From contig CAWIVN010000015.1 of assembly GCA_963839515.1 (NCBI GenBank), positions 496,001-560,000 of the forward strand: a DNA stretch of 64,000 nt, given 5' to 3'. Positions 1-8,908 of this stretch are shown one piece after another (position 1 is the first letter of the stretch; every line of letters begins with the position of its first letter). Made by a program: the position numbers and the translations under genes. The stretch comes from Fredericiella sp963839515. GTDB lineage: Bacteria > Chloroflexota > Anaerolineae > Caldilineales > Caldilineaceae. Under the pieces are notes generated by a model. It did not search any database. It was not told where the DNA came from and saw only the letters and a program-made list of their open reading frames with translations.

Positions 1-1946
1 CTGGCAAGCGTGAGATATTCGATTTGGCTGCGGTAAGGCGCGGAAGCGCTGGGCGTAAGCCCACATTCTTTTAGCCAGCGTAGTGGCACGCTGTGATCGC
101 CGCGCTGCAGGCATAGTCGCACATGCTGAGCCTTCGCCTGGGCAATGTAAGTGGGCTCGCCAGACATTTGGGCTAGGGCAAGCGCCCGGTGCATTGCCGT
201 GTCGGCTGCCTTGTCCTGCCCTTGGGCATGCTCAATCCTGGCGAGCCAGAGAAACGTTTCGATCAACCATATGGGTGCAGGGTCGACGTGCTCGAATCTG
301 GCCAGACACTTTTGTAACACATGCTCGATTTTTGGCAGAAGGTTCCACGTGTAATACAGGCGACACAGGCCCCGCTGGAAATCAGGCCAGAACGGTTCGC
401 CGCACTGATTGGCCGCACGGTCCAGGAATGGCTCGTATGTGGCGGCCGCCAGGTGCAGCCTTCCCTGCTGCAAGCGCATTTCGCCGAACGCGCCGATCAG
501 AGCAAGTTTCACGTTCTCGCTCGCATACTCGGGATCGGACAGATCAACTTTGCCCAAAATCTGGTCAGCTCGATCGGTCTGGCCATCCAAAAGATATAGC
601 TTACCGGCAATGAATGCGCCGATGCCGCCAAGACTACTGCCGCCAACCAGGCTGCGCTCCTGCCCCCCTGGTGGCATGGTAACCCTGTCAATGTCTGCGT
701 GAGCAATCGCGCTGACGTCCGGGAATTCGTCAAGCGGCTCGCCAAGGTATGTGTCAATCTTGGCGTATTGGCTTTTAAGCGCCATCGCAGTAGCCGTCGC
801 CGCGATAAGTTGTGTGGCCGATTGCCAATCTTGGCCGGCAATCGCATGCTGGATAGCTGCGTTGATCATCCCTTGTCGTTCATACCAGCGGCTGGCGCGG
901 CGGTGTAGTTCTGGAATCATTTCAGACTGCGTCTGGTGCAGGCGGTGCTCAAGAAATTTGCCGAACAGATGATGGTAGCGGTACCAGTCTCGCTGTGCGT
1001 CGACGGCAGAGACGAAGAGATTCTGCTCTGCCAGCCGTTCCAACAGCTTCTGGGCCTGCTTTTCCCCTGTCACAGCCTGGCACAGAGACCCATTCAGGTG
1101 GTCCAAGATTGAGGTCTGCTTCAGGAAAGCTCGCACGTATTCCGGCTGTTGGTTCATTACTTCCTGGGTCAGATAATCGGCCACAAACTGGTTGCCCTGG
1201 CTGAACTCTGCAATGGCTGCCCGCTGCTGCTTTCCGCTCAATCCACGCAGGGAAAGGGCTGCCATTTGAAGCCCGTCGATCCAGCCCTCGGCAGAAGTAA
1301 ACAGAACCTGGACTTGCTCTTGGGACAGACCATAGCCGCAGACGCGGTTGAAGAAGTCTAGGGCCTCGTCGTACGTAAAACATAAGTCGCCTGCATCCAA
1401 CTCATTCAGTTCGTTGCGCACTCGGAATCGGGCGAGAGGTAATGGCGGTTGCGACCGGCTTGCTATCACCAGGTGCAGTTGCGGGGGAATGTTGTGCAGC
1501 AACAAAGCCACATCCGCATGAAGCGTTGCGTTCTCCAGCAGTTCATAATCATCCAACACCAAAACTATATGATGGGACAAAGCGGAAATCTGATTAATTA
1601 GCGAGGTCAGGACAGGCTGAAATGACGAGGACGTGTCCATCGCCAACGGCATTGGGGTGATTTCACCGATGTCAACGTCTGCAATCCGAAAGGCGGCAAT
1701 AAGATGCTCGTACAGACGAGACGGGGTATTGTCACCACGGTCGAGCGAAAGCCAGGCGACACGCGGTTTGTATTCGAAGATCCATTCACCTAATAAGGTA
1801 GTCTTCCCGTAACCTGCTGGGCTACAGATCACTGTAAACTTCCGCTCCAGTCCAGCCTCTACGCGAGCGGTCAGTTGTCGGCGCGGGGTGATATTACTGC
1901 GCAAAGGTGGAATCTGGAGTTTGGCCGTCAAGATTCGCGAGAGCAT
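1..1946 (-). CDS. MalT-like LuxR-family transcriptional regulator (3' end outside window)
   Basis: The frame is open from the left edge to an ATG at 1946, giving about 648 residues. The N-terminus reads like the conserved family lead-in (AKLQIPPLRSNITPR), followed by a P-loop SPAGYGKTT, a Walker B LVLDDY, an ASRSQPPLPLAR segment and the family hallmark AEGWIDGLQMAALSLRG. A helical, TPR-like region follows (YHHLF, then repeated helices). This is the STAND ATPase regulator architecture of MalT; the DNA-binding LuxR HTH normally at the C-terminus would lie beyond position 1. AGGACG upstream of 1946 is a plausible ribosome site. The frame stays open upstream to about 2295, but the family N-terminus fits ATG 1946. 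The inducer cannot be read from the sequence. Confidence 0.9.
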   Translation of the reverse strand, partial: MLSRILTAKLQIPPLRSNITPRRQLTARVEAGLERKFTVICSPAGYGKTTLLGEWIFEYKPRVAWLSLDRGDNTPSRLYEHLIAAFRIADVDIGEITPMPLAMDTSSSFQPVLTSLINQISALSHHIVLVLDDYELLENATLHADVALLLHNIPPQLHLVIASRSQPPLPLARFRVRNELNELDAGDLCFTYDEALDFFNRVCGYGLSQEQVQVLFTSAEGWIDGLQMAALSLRGLSGKQQRAAIAEFSQGNQFVADYLTQEVMNQQPEYVRAFLKQTSILDHLNGSLCQAVTGEKQAQKLLERLAEQNLFVSAVDAQRDWYRYHHLFGKFLEHRLHQTQSEMIPELHRRASRWYERQGMINAAIQHAIAGQDWQSATQLIAATATAMALKSQYAKIDTYLGEPLDEFPDVSAIAHADIDRVTMPPGGQERSLVGGSSLGGIGAFIAGKLYLLDGQTDRADQILGKVDLSDPEYASENVKLALIGAFGEMRLQQGRLHLAAATYEPFLDRAANQCGEPFWPDFQRGLCRLYYTWNLLPKIEHVLQKCLARFEHVDPAPIWLIETFLWLARIEHAQGQDKAADTAMHRALALAQMSGEPTYIAQAKAQHVRLCLQRGDHSVPLRWLKECGLTPSASAPYRSQIEYLTLA

Positions 1947-2166
1947 CGATGATTTCGTCCTTTTGCGAACGACCAACCACCCATATTTGACTACACACGT
2001 GCGCTGCGCAGCGATGGTGCTAACGAAATCACGTGGCGCCACTTGCTGCAAGATTTGAACTTCCAATTGCTCCAGTTCGATGTCGGGTCGATTTGGATCG
2101 GATTGAAGACGCGCGCTTGACCGTATTCGTAGACCAATAGTACTGACGCAAGCCGCGGTTACTCGA

Positions 2167-2406
2167 TCAGCGCCGTCGGTTTTTTCGAAGGGTACGCGCT
2201 GATGGAGCTGTGGAGTGGGAAAGGATGGTGGCGAGTTGACTCTTCTTCCCACTGTGCAGCCCAAACTCGCTGACTTGCATAGCCTTTATGCTCCAGCAGT
2301 TTGGTGCTTTGAATTCAATTATACCAGCGATCCGCTGCTTCGCAATCTGGTAAACACAATACGCCGAGCTGCCGGCAGCGCTGTCGATGTCCTGTAGTGA
2401 AGACAT
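2167..2406 (-). CDS. Possible small hypothetical protein (79 aa)
   Basis: An ATG at 2406 is preceded by AGGAG nine bases upstream. The product is 79 residues, basic at the C-terminus (RTLRKNRRR), with no recognised domain. It overlaps the candidate promoter and leader of the MalT-like gene, and codon use does not look strongly coding. It is listed only because of the ribosome binding site; it may well be leader sequence. Confidence 0.2.
   Translation of the reverse strand: MSSLQDIDSAAGSSAYCVYQIAKQRIAGIIEFKAPNCWSIKAMQVSEFGLHSGKKSQLATILSHSTAPSARTLRKNRRR
2318..2345 (-). promoter_or_regulatory. Candidate sigma70 promoter for the MalT-like gene
   Basis: On the minus strand a perfect TATAAT (2323-2318) follows TTGCGA (2345-2340) with a 16-bp spacer. 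It would give a leader of about 365 nt, which is long, so the assignment is tentative. Confidence 0.3.
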
Positions 2407-2505
2407 ACGTCTATGCTCCTCTTCCTCGTTTGTATTTGCTTCCCGTTCTCAACGATGCTTGGCTCTCAATCCTGACAGCGCCACCAGGAACACCGAGATT
2501 CCTGC

Positions 2506-2534
2506 TTGACAGCCCTACGGATTACACATATAGT
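2506..2534 (+). promoter_or_regulatory. Strong sigma70 promoter of the cold-shock operon
   Basis: TTGACA at 2506-2511 and TATAGT at 2529-2534 are separated by 17 bp. Transcription starting near 2541 would give a 5' leader of about 170 nt before the cold-shock gene. Long structured leaders are typical of cspA-type mRNAs. Confidence 0.75.
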
Positions 2535-2708
2535 GGCACGGTACGACGCGGTAAGTTCTGATCCGGTTGTGCCCCGCTACTGTCCATGCTTCTCTTGTCT
2601 GGACCGTTTTGATTGCCACGGAAAGCATCCGGTGCAAGCAACCGCCGCCTGAGCAACTACTGCGCCAAGCATTCCACCATCCGTTGTAATCGAAGGAGCA
2701 TTGCCAAG

Positions 2709-2933
2709 ATGGACGAGCGTGTAACCGGCACGGTCAAGTGGTTCAACGACGCCAAAGGCTACGGGTTTATTGCCCGCGACGGAGGGGGCAACGACGTGTT
2801 CGTCCACTACTCCGCCGTGGTAGGCGACGGCTTCAAGAGCTTGGCAGAAGGCCAGCGCGTGGAGTTCAAAGTTGAACAAGGCCCCAAGGGCATGACTGCA
2901 GCAGAGGTGAGAAAGGTGCAAACGGAATCCTAA
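2709..2933 (+). CDS. Cold-shock domain protein (CspA family)
   Basis: A 74-residue single cold-shock domain that binds single-stranded RNA/DNA and acts as an RNA chaperone. It contains TGTVKWFNDAKGYGFI (RNP1 KGYGFI) and VFVHYSA (RNP2). ATG 2709 was chosen over an in-frame start at 2613 because AAGGAG lies ten bases upstream and the family begins with this short N-terminus. The stop overlaps the ATG of the next gene (TAATG), so translation is probably coupled. A strong promoter about 170 nt upstream and the long leader suggest post-transcriptional, temperature-sensitive control, as known for the family. Confidence 0.93.
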   Translation: MDERVTGTVKWFNDAKGYGFIARDGGGNDVFVHYSAVVGDGFKSLAEGQRVEFKVEQGPKGMTAAEVRKVQTES

Positions 2934-3433
2934 TGACAAAACAGAGCCTTGTGGTTGCCGATGACATGGTCGTTCGGCTGGACTATACGTTGACGCTGAG
3001 CAACGGCGAAGTCTATGACTCTTCGGCCGACAGCGGGCCGCTGGAATACTTGCAGGGACACGGTCAACTCATTGCCGGTCTGGAGGAGGCCCTGTATGAC
3101 ATGGCAGTAGGCGACGAGAAGGATGTGGTCGTGACGCCCGATGTTGGCTATGGCGAGTACGATCCGGACGGTGTTCAATCGATCCCGCGCGATATCTTCC
3201 CGCCGGAGATGGAACTGGAACCGGGTATGTCGATCGACCTGTACGATGAAGACGCCGACGAAGAGCTTGAAGCCTCCATCGAAGAGGTGGACGAAGATAC
3301 GGTTATGGTGAACTTTAACCATCCACTGGCAGGCGAGACGCTCAGCTTCCATGTTCGCATCGAAGGCATACGGCCGGCAACGCCGGAGGAACTGGAGCAC
3401 GGTCACGCCCACGGCGATGGGGATGCCCATTAA
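2933..3433 (+). CDS. slyD: SlyD-like FKBP-type peptidyl-prolyl isomerase
   Basis: A 166-residue protein with the SlyD layout: an FKBP half-domain (VRLDYTLTLSNGEVYDSS, then GHGQLIAGLEEAL), an acidic inserted flap (residues about 70-125) and the returning strand (VNFNHPLAGETLSFHVRIEGIR). The tail is histidine rich (HGHAHGDGDAH), a shorter version of the metal-binding tail known in E. coli SlyD. The predicted role is cytosolic prolyl isomerase/chaperone, possibly with Ni/Zn binding. It shares one base with the cold-shock gene stop, so the two are co-transcribed, and ends just before a perfect terminator. Pairing an RNA chaperone with a protein-folding helper suggests a joint stress response (inference). 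Confidence 0.9.
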   Translation: MTKQSLVVADDMVVRLDYTLTLSNGEVYDSSADSGPLEYLQGHGQLIAGLEEALYDMAVGDEKDVVVTPDVGYGEYDPDGVQSIPRDIFPPEMELEPGMSIDLYDEDADEELEASIEEVDEDTVMVNFNHPLAGETLSFHVRIEGIRPATPEELEHGHAHGDGDAH

Positions 3434-3451
3434 GCGGCAAGCACGATAGGC

Positions 3452-3495
3452 AAAAAGGAAGGGGGACAGCCGCTAGACCGTCCCCCTTCCTTTTT
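3452..3495 (+). terminator. Intrinsic terminator after the cold-shock/SlyD operon
   Basis: A perfect 16-bp inverted repeat (arms 3452-3467 and 3480-3495) with a 12-nt loop. The arms end in five A and five T, so it has a U-tract in either direction and could also serve the convergent small gene at 3575. Confidence 0.9.
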
Positions 3496-3574
3496 GTGTT
3501 CGCCTGCTGCATGGCATTCGCCAACAGCAACCATTGCAACATTCACGGCGACGATCTCAGCGACGCCGCTGTGC

Positions 3575-3778
3575 CTACTGCTTCTTCAGCACCGGCAGGC
3601 CATTGCGGCTCTCTTCCACCTTGTAGCCCTCGGGAACAGCGGGCAGAGCACCTTCTTTCTCCTCGCGCGCAAAGAAATAGATAGTCTGCGTTTTGCCGTT
3701 CTTCAGCGTAGTGACCCGGGAATGAAGGATATATTCATTTCCCTTGCTGTTCTTGTACGAAAAAGCTTTGGAAGCCAC
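3575..3778 (-). CDS. Small conserved protein of unknown function (67 aa)
   Basis: GTG at 3778 is preceded by AAGGAG with a 7-base spacer; a longer in-frame start at 3820 lacks a ribosome site. The product begins VASKAFSYKNSKGNEYILHS and ends ESRNGLPVLKKQ. I recognise this as a widespread small cytosolic protein type (NSKG.xYxLHS, KNGKTQTIYFFAREEKEGALPAVPEGY, GLPVLKK) of unknown function. It has no membrane segment or cysteine. It stands alone and converges on the SlyD terminator. It is real by codon use, ribosome site and family resemblance; the function is not known. Confidence 0.75.
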   Translation of the reverse strand: MASKAFSYKNSKGNEYILHSRVTTLKNGKTQTIYFFAREEKEGALPAVPEGYKVEESRNGLPVLKKQ

Positions 3779-4062
3779 ACTCACTCTCCTTTTCCACCTT
3801 GTTGTCCACTGGTTGTCCACCTGGACTATCGAATCAACTCGGCTCCAGCTCGGGCAGCCTGCCTAGGGTAGACGCTTTCTGCGGTTTCCTCGTTCCAGAG
3901 GTCGTGCCTCTCATTCTTGGGATCCTGCGCCATTCTACCACGAGTAGGACGGAGAAACAACGACTTTGTGGATGGAAAGGTTATATTTGTAGTGCAAATG
4001 GTATATGGAACGGTCACAAAACCGGTTACAAAGCCTCGATAATTCCTCCTGGTGAGCATAAG

Positions 4063-4608
4063 TTAACTGCCCGATCCAGTTGCCGGCAGGGTTTTCTCCA
4101 AGTATAGCAGGCGCACGAATTGATCGCCGCTGCGCACTCGGTCACTCTCGCCGGTGAGGGAGAAGCCCAACTCCTCCCAGAATTTAAGCGCCGTAATGTT
4201 GAATTGCTCTATGCTCAGCCGCGCTTTGTGCGCCTGGTCGCTGGCTGCCAGCCATGGGGCAAGCAACGACCAGGCCTGTGCGCCGACACCCTGACGTTGA
4301 TAAGGTTGTGCCACCATCAACATGCCAATGGTGGCAACGCCCTCGTCGGGCCAGTGAAGTCGGAAATCGACGAGGCCGATCATCTCAGCCCCAGCCGCAG
4401 CATCGTGCTCGTCCAGGCGCTTGAGGATCCCAACCAGGTAACGGCCGGGCGTCTCGTTGGCCGCTTTGAGATCTTGCTGTGCCTGGCCCGGCGGTGGGCC
4501 ATCGAGCCCGTACATCTGCCAGTAGGCCGGAGTGGCGGAATAGACTGCTTGCAGGGCTGCCGCGTGGTACTCGGCGTCCAGGGGCAGCAGTGAGATGATG
4601 TACGCCAC
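4063..4608 (-). CDS. GNAT-family N-acetyltransferase
   Basis: A 181-residue acyl-CoA-dependent acetyltransferase fold. The acetyl-CoA loop is visible as QPYQRQGVGAQAW (Q/RxxGxG/A type), with the preceding strand ATIGMLMVA and the later NITALKFWEELGFSLTGE, which matches the C-terminal N..A..FYEKLGF motif. The substrate is not predictable. The start lies 3 bases after the stop of the dynamin-like gene, so it is the distal gene of a two-gene operon. Nothing in the sequence links its chemistry to membrane remodelling. Confidence 0.85.
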   Translation of the reverse strand: MAYIISLLPLDAEYHAAALQAVYSATPAYWQMYGLDGPPPGQAQQDLKAANETPGRYLVGILKRLDEHDAAAGAEMIGLVDFRLHWPDEGVATIGMLMVAQPYQRQGVGAQAWSLLAPWLAASDQAHKARLSIEQFNITALKFWEELGFSLTGESDRVRSGDQFVRLLYLEKTLPATGSGS

Positions 4609-4611
4609 AGC

Positions 4612-6447
4612 TCAATTTCCGCGGGCGGCATTGACGCGCACGTCGACAGGTGCATCACCCGCCACGCTGACTGCGCTGTTGACGCCGGCGCGCAGCTTGG
4701 CCAACTCCTGGCGCGCCTGGTCCATGCCGACCGCCATCTGTTCCAGCTTTTCGCGCTCGACACGCACGAAGCGGGTGTACGGGCCGATAGCCTCGCGCAT
4801 GCGCTGCATGCTGTCGGCCAGTTCGCGCTCAAACTGTTGCGTCATCGCCGCGTCCAGCTGCTGGCGCAGGTCACCGATCCTGGCGCGCAGCTCACCCTTG
4901 AGTTTGTTGCGGCGGTATGGCAGTACGTAAAACCCTAGGGCCGCCAGCACGCCCGCACTCAGCATACCGGTGAAATCTAGCAGGGTAGTGTGGAGTACGG
5001 CCACCAGAATGGCACCCAGGCCGACGGCGCTCACTTCCACCGCCGCCGTCTGGATCATGGCGTTTTGTACCTGCTGCAGCAGATTGGCCGATTCGGCACG
5101 CGGGTCATAGCTGTCCACGATCCGCTGGGCGGCGCGACCGACGCTGACGATTAGATCCTGGCGGTTGCGTTCGAAATCGCGGCCCACGCTGCCGATAATG
5201 TGGTCGTCATGCTGGACGAGACGGCGGTCAAGGAAGCTGGTCAGCGCCCGCCACTGGGCGAACTCACGATCCACCATCCAGTCGATCAACTCGCCGGTAT
5301 GGCGATCAACCTCGCGCGACGTGTCGGCTACAACCTCACGCTCGAAGGCAGCGCGCAGCTTGTCGCCGTTGATCAGGTCAGGCAGCCGCCATATGCTGAG
5401 TGTCTCGTCAAAAAACTTATCACCGCGCTCAGCCATGCCATAGAGCGCGTTTTCGACGTGGCTGAGGTGATATTTGAAGTCACGGCGCATGTCGGCCTCG
5501 TAGGCCGCCAACTGCTCTTCGATGGCGTCAAGTGCGCTGAAGTCGTCGCGCAGCACTTGCTTGCGGCGCACGATTAAGTCGTCATAGGTATCGGTGATGC
5601 GTGCTGCTACGCCGAGGGGGTTTTCCAGCTTCAGGCGCAGGCGCTGGCTGGCGTCGAGGCTGTACAGGACATAGGCTTCGAGAGGCGCAAACTGGCTGGC
5701 CTCCCACTGCGGGCCGCTCGGCGCATCGCCGCGCTCGCGTGCCGGATCACTCGCGGCCTGCATGTTGGCCGCCAGTTTCGCCTGCAAAGCATTACGGGCG
5801 CTGACGGCAAAAATCTTGGGGCGCACGCCCAGCAAGCGTTCGGCGTTGTCACCTACGAACTGCACGATCTGCGCTCGCTCGTCAGGGCTGTCGATCAGGT
5901 CGATCTTGTTGATCACCACCACGATCTTTTTGCCCCATTGACGGATGCGTTCGAGAAACGCGCGTTCGCTCTCGCTGAAGGGGCGGTCGGCGCTTGTGAC
6001 GAAAAGCACCAGGTCGCTGCGCGGCACAAAATGCTCGGTTATTTCCTGGTGCCGCTGGATGACGGCGTTGGTACCGGGCGTATCGACGAGATTGATCTCG
6101 CGCAGCCATTCCACCGGCAGGTGCACCAGCAGCGTATCCTCGCCGCTAATCTCTTGCGTCAGGCGGTCGCCATGGCGTAACAGTTGAATCTGGCTGGTGG
6201 TGGGCAGCACGCCCTCGGTCAGCAACTTCTCGCCCAGCATGGCGTTGAGAAAGGCGGTCTTGCCCGCATTGAACTCGCCGACCACGACCAAAAGAAAGAG
6301 CTCTTCCAGTTGGTGCAGCGCCTGCTTGATTAAGACCAGGTCCTCTTCGGGCGCGCCAAGACGGACCAGCAGTACGCGCAGGTCTTCCAGTAAGCTGCGC
6401 TCGCGCCGCAGCAGTTGATCTTGTTCTCGGGTTAGTACTCTCTGCAA
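4612..6447 (-). CDS. Bacterial dynamin-like GTPase
   Basis: A 611-residue dynamin-superfamily protein. G1 is GEFNAGKTAFLNAMLG (residues about 57-72, Thr where Ser is common), G2 lies in TTSQIQ, G3 is LVDTPGTNAVIQRHQEIT and G4 is VINKIDLID. A long helical stalk region follows. Near the C-terminus a hydrophobic pair (AVGLGAILVAVLHTTLLDF and GMLSAGVLAALGFYVLPY) probably forms the membrane paddle, followed by a coiled helix to the end. Family members bind, tubulate or fuse membranes in a GTP-dependent way. It is transcribed ahead of a GNAT gene and diverges from the isochorismatase-fold gene. The cellular role is unknown (membrane stress is one option). Confidence 0.88.
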   Translation of the reverse strand: MQRVLTREQDQLLRRERSLLEDLRVLLVRLGAPEEDLVLIKQALHQLEELFLLVVVGEFNAGKTAFLNAMLGEKLLTEGVLPTTSQIQLLRHGDRLTQEISGEDTLLVHLPVEWLREINLVDTPGTNAVIQRHQEITEHFVPRSDLVLFVTSADRPFSESERAFLERIRQWGKKIVVVINKIDLIDSPDERAQIVQFVGDNAERLLGVRPKIFAVSARNALQAKLAANMQAASDPARERGDAPSGPQWEASQFAPLEAYVLYSLDASQRLRLKLENPLGVAARITDTYDDLIVRRKQVLRDDFSALDAIEEQLAAYEADMRRDFKYHLSHVENALYGMAERGDKFFDETLSIWRLPDLINGDKLRAAFEREVVADTSREVDRHTGELIDWMVDREFAQWRALTSFLDRRLVQHDDHIIGSVGRDFERNRQDLIVSVGRAAQRIVDSYDPRAESANLLQQVQNAMIQTAAVEVSAVGLGAILVAVLHTTLLDFTGMLSAGVLAALGFYVLPYRRNKLKGELRARIGDLRQQLDAAMTQQFERELADSMQRMREAIGPYTRFVRVEREKLEQMAVGMDQARQELAKLRAGVNSAVSVAGDAPVDVRVNAARGN

Positions 6448-6611
6448 GTCACTTTCCTATTCCATCCGCTCGGATTCACCATATACTTTACGCAGCGAGG
6501 GCGCTTAAGTTGCAGGATGGGCTTACAGCGTATTGTAACACATGGGCTAGACAAGAGCTGTGGGACGTGTTACACTAGGGTTAGTGTATATTCTACATTA
6601 AGGAGACGAGG

Positions 6612-7661
6612 ATGTTAGCCAACCTGCCATTGCCGCCGCACTACCAACCGGGGTCGGTGGAGCGCATCTTCCGCGTGCCGTACGAACAGCGGGCGGCGGA
6701 GGCCGAGCGCTGGGCTGCAGAGTTCAGTCTGCGTCCGGCGGTCGAGGACAAATTTAGGGTTGCTTTGATCGCAGTGGACGTGCAGAACACGTTTTGCTTG
6801 CCCGAGTTTGAGTTATATGTCGGTGGTAGATCGGGTCGCGGGGCACTGGACGACAACCGGCGCCTGGTGGAGTTTGTCTATCGCAACCTGGGAGTGATCA
6901 CGCAGATCTATCCCACGCTCGATACGCACCAGGCAGCGCAGATCTTTCACGCTCTTTTCTTTGTCAACGAGCGGGGCGAGCATCCGGGTCCCATGACCAC
7001 CGTCACCGTGCAGGATATCGAAAACGGCGTCTGGCGGTTCAATAAGGATTTGGCTCCCAGCTTGGGCATCGACTCGGCCTATGCGCAGGCGCACTTGCGT
7101 CACTACACACGCACGCTGGCCGAGACGGGACGTTATGCGTTGACCGTGTGGCCCTATCACGCCATGCTGGGATCAATTGGCCATGCCTTGGTGCCGGCGT
7201 TTGAGGAAGCCATGTTTTTTCACAGTGTGGCGCGGCGCAGCCAGCCCAGCTTCCAGGTCAAGGGTGATGAAACCTTGACCGAGCACTACTCGGCGTTGGG
7301 ACCCGAGGTCTTGACCGGACCGGATGGGGCGGCCATCGGTGCGCCCAACGTGCAGTTGATCCACGAACTATCGCGTTATGACGCCGTGATCGTGGCGGGC
7401 GAGGCCAAGAGTCACTGCGTCGCCTGGACGATTCAGCACCTCCTGGACGGCTTCGTCGGGATCGACCGCAAGCTGGTGCGCAACGTCTACCTGCTGGAGG
7501 ATTGCACTTCGCCGGTAGTGGTGCCGGGAGTCGTAGACTACACTGACGCCGCTGACGAAGCCTTTGCGCGTTTTGCGAAGGCCGGGGCGCACCTGGTGAA
7601 GGCGAGCGATCCAATCGAGCGCTGGCTGCCGGTGAACTTGGGCGAGTGGGAAGGCGCGTAG
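6612..7661 (+). CDS. Isochorismatase/nicotinamidase-fold cysteine hydrolase
   Basis: A 349-residue protein of the isochorismatase-like fold. The first catalytic Asp is in LIAVDVQNTF (D56), the nucleophile Cys is in VAGEAKSHCVAWT (C269), and a Lys in the middle segment (K217 in QVKGDET) could complete the Asp-Lys-Cys triad. It is much longer than typical nicotinamidases (about 200 aa) because of an insertion between about residues 95 and 245, which contains possible metal-site Asp/His residues (TLDTHQ). AAGGAG precedes ATG 6612. It is a single-gene unit ending in a repeat-borne terminator. The substrate (amide, carbamate or similar) cannot be specified. Confidence 0.8.
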   Translation: MLANLPLPPHYQPGSVERIFRVPYEQRAAEAERWAAEFSLRPAVEDKFRVALIAVDVQNTFCLPEFELYVGGRSGRGALDDNRRLVEFVYRNLGVITQIYPTLDTHQAAQIFHALFFVNERGEHPGPMTTVTVQDIENGVWRFNKDLAPSLGIDSAYAQAHLRHYTRTLAETGRYALTVWPYHAMLGSIGHALVPAFEEAMFFHSVARRSQPSFQVKGDETLTEHYSALGPEVLTGPDGAAIGAPNVQLIHELSRYDAVIVAGEAKSHCVAWTIQHLLDGFVGIDRKLVRNVYLLEDCTSPVVVPGVVDYTDAADEAFARFAKAGAHLVKASDPIERWLPVNLGEWEGA

Positions 7662-7766
7662 GCTGAACCTTGATGCGTAAAATTGGGGCAATTGCATGAT
7701 TGAGGGGGACCCGCTGGGGTCCCCCTCGTCTTGTTAATCCTTAAATCATGCGCATCAAGGTTCAGC
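7662..7766. repeat. Convergent-gene hairpin repeat, copy 1 (with captured terminator)
   Basis: Perfect 16-bp outer arms (7662-7677 and 7751-7766, GCTGAACCTTGATGCG type) enclose a second hairpin. The left arm starts right after the TAG of the hydrolase gene; the right arm contains the TGA of the hpf gene on the opposite strand. Sequence next to the right arm (TTAATCCTTAAATC) matches copy 2 at 15280-15381. Confidence 0.75.
7702..7727. terminator. Intrinsic terminator inside repeat copy 1
   Basis: An 11-bp perfect GC-rich stem (GAGGGGGACCC / GGGTCCCCCTC) with a 4-nt loop, followed by GTCTTGTT on the plus strand. It sits between the convergent hydrolase and hpf genes and could act on both. Confidence 0.75.
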
Positions 7767-8334
7767 TGACTTGCGGCTGGAGGAGGCCGTAGTTGCCGTC
7801 CCTGCGCTTATAAATGACGTTGACGGCCTTGGCCTGGGGGTTGAAGAAGACAAAGAAATCGTGGCCCAGCAGTTCCATCTGCTCGACGGCCTCGTCCTCA
7901 TCCATCGGCTGGATCATAAACTCCTTGCGGCGGATGATGCGAACAGCCTCTTCTTCAGACTCAGACATCTCTTCCGTTGCCGCCACGGCGGCAACTTCAG
8001 CCTCGCGCGTGACCACGTGCGAGGCGCGGCGGCGGTTATCGTAGCGACGTCCCTTAAAACGCCGGATCTGGCTGGACATCTTGTCGACCGTGGCGTCGAT
8101 CGAGGCAAAGATATCACTGGTGGATTCCTCGGCACGCAAGATCTGGCCGTTGGTCCAGATCGTGATCTGCGAGGTAAAGCGGTCGTCGGCAGATCGGGTC
8201 ATATTCTGCGTCAGTTCGGCGCGCACCTCACCGATCTGCGGTAAGTATCGTTCGAGCTTGCCCACCTTCTTCGTGACGTATTCCTTGACATAATCGGTTA
8301 CATCAACGTTGCGGCCATGGACCATCACTTTCAT
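7762..8334 (-). CDS. hpf: Long-form ribosome hibernation promoting factor (HPF)
   Basis: A 190-residue protein starting at ATG 8334, behind GGAAAGGAGCTCGACC. Residues about 1-100 are the HPF/RaiA domain (MKVMVHGRNVDVTDYVKEYVTKKVGKLERYL, ASIDATVDKMSSQIRRFKGR). After an acidic linker, residues about 135-190 form the long-HPF C-terminal domain (RRKEFMIQPMDEDEAVEQMELLGHDFFVFFNPQAKAVNVIYKRRDGNYGLL). Long HPF dimerises 70S ribosomes into 100S particles in stationary phase; this is family knowledge. The upstream in-frame extension to 8415 lacks a ribosome site and is outside the family. A consensus promoter lies about 250 nt upstream, leaving a long leader. Confidence 0.95.
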   Translation of the reverse strand: MKVMVHGRNVDVTDYVKEYVTKKVGKLERYLPQIGEVRAELTQNMTRSADDRFTSQITIWTNGQILRAEESTSDIFASIDATVDKMSSQIRRFKGRRYDNRRRASHVVTREAEVAAVAATEEMSESEEEAVRIIRRKEFMIQPMDEDEAVEQMELLGHDFFVFFNPQAKAVNVIYKRRDGNYGLLQPQVS

Positions 8335-8590
8335 GGTCGAGCTCCTTTCCAAGGACAGTGAAACGACTTTGAGAAACGGCAAGAAAGAGATACTGTCGCC
8401 TGTGCTTTGCGGCACGGGACAATATCCTGTGCAACACGGCTGGGCCAGTCATGCGGTCGGCCGGCGACGGCCATGGTAGACAGCCAGGTACTTTTTGGTC
8501 GGAACGCGCACGTGCAGAGTCATAGACGAGGATGCTGCCGGATGTGTAGCAGGTGTGGGAAGCTGACCTGAATGAGCCATCCATAGACAA

Positions 8591-8619
8591 ATTCTAGTGC
8601 GGATGTGTGTACTTGTCAA
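8591..8619 (-). promoter_or_regulatory. Sigma70 promoter of hpf
   Basis: On the minus strand TTGACA (8619-8614) and TAGAAT (8596-8591) are separated by exactly 17 bp. The predicted start near 8584 leaves a leader of about 250 nt before hpf. Confidence 0.75.
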
Positions 8620-8908
8620 CCGACGTTTGGCGGGTGCTTATTCCTGGTCAGATGGCCAAGGGGGATAGGACCACGCCCAGAAATAGAACGAATATAGCCC
8701 TTTCCGCCCAGTATACCAATGAGCAACAAGTGTTAAGCTGGTTTTAGGTGTGGTGTTTTTGGAATTCATGATCTACTTGCACGCGTGCGCATATGCTGCA
8801 ACCATCCGCAATCGGGTGCCAGGTATGGCGACTAGCTGAAAGTCATTGCGCGCACGTGGTATTCAGATCCAATGAAAAATCGTGATCATTGAGCAAAAGG
8901 GGATGAAA
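8620..8908. other. Intergenic stretch with no gene
   Basis: Together with the hpf leader (8335-8590) this is over 500 bp without a supported gene. Short frames here lack ribosome sites. I see AT-richer patches around 8740-8765 but no promoter I would defend for the downstream gene at 8909. Confidence 0.5.

Noticed and set aside
1947..2295. N-terminal extension of the MalT-like regulator
   Set aside because: The frame is open but lacks an ATG, and the conserved family N-terminus begins right after ATG 1946.
3826..4059. 77-residue minus-strand frame between the GNAT and small conserved genes
   Set aside because: No ribosome site, no family resemblance and biased composition; treated as intergenic.
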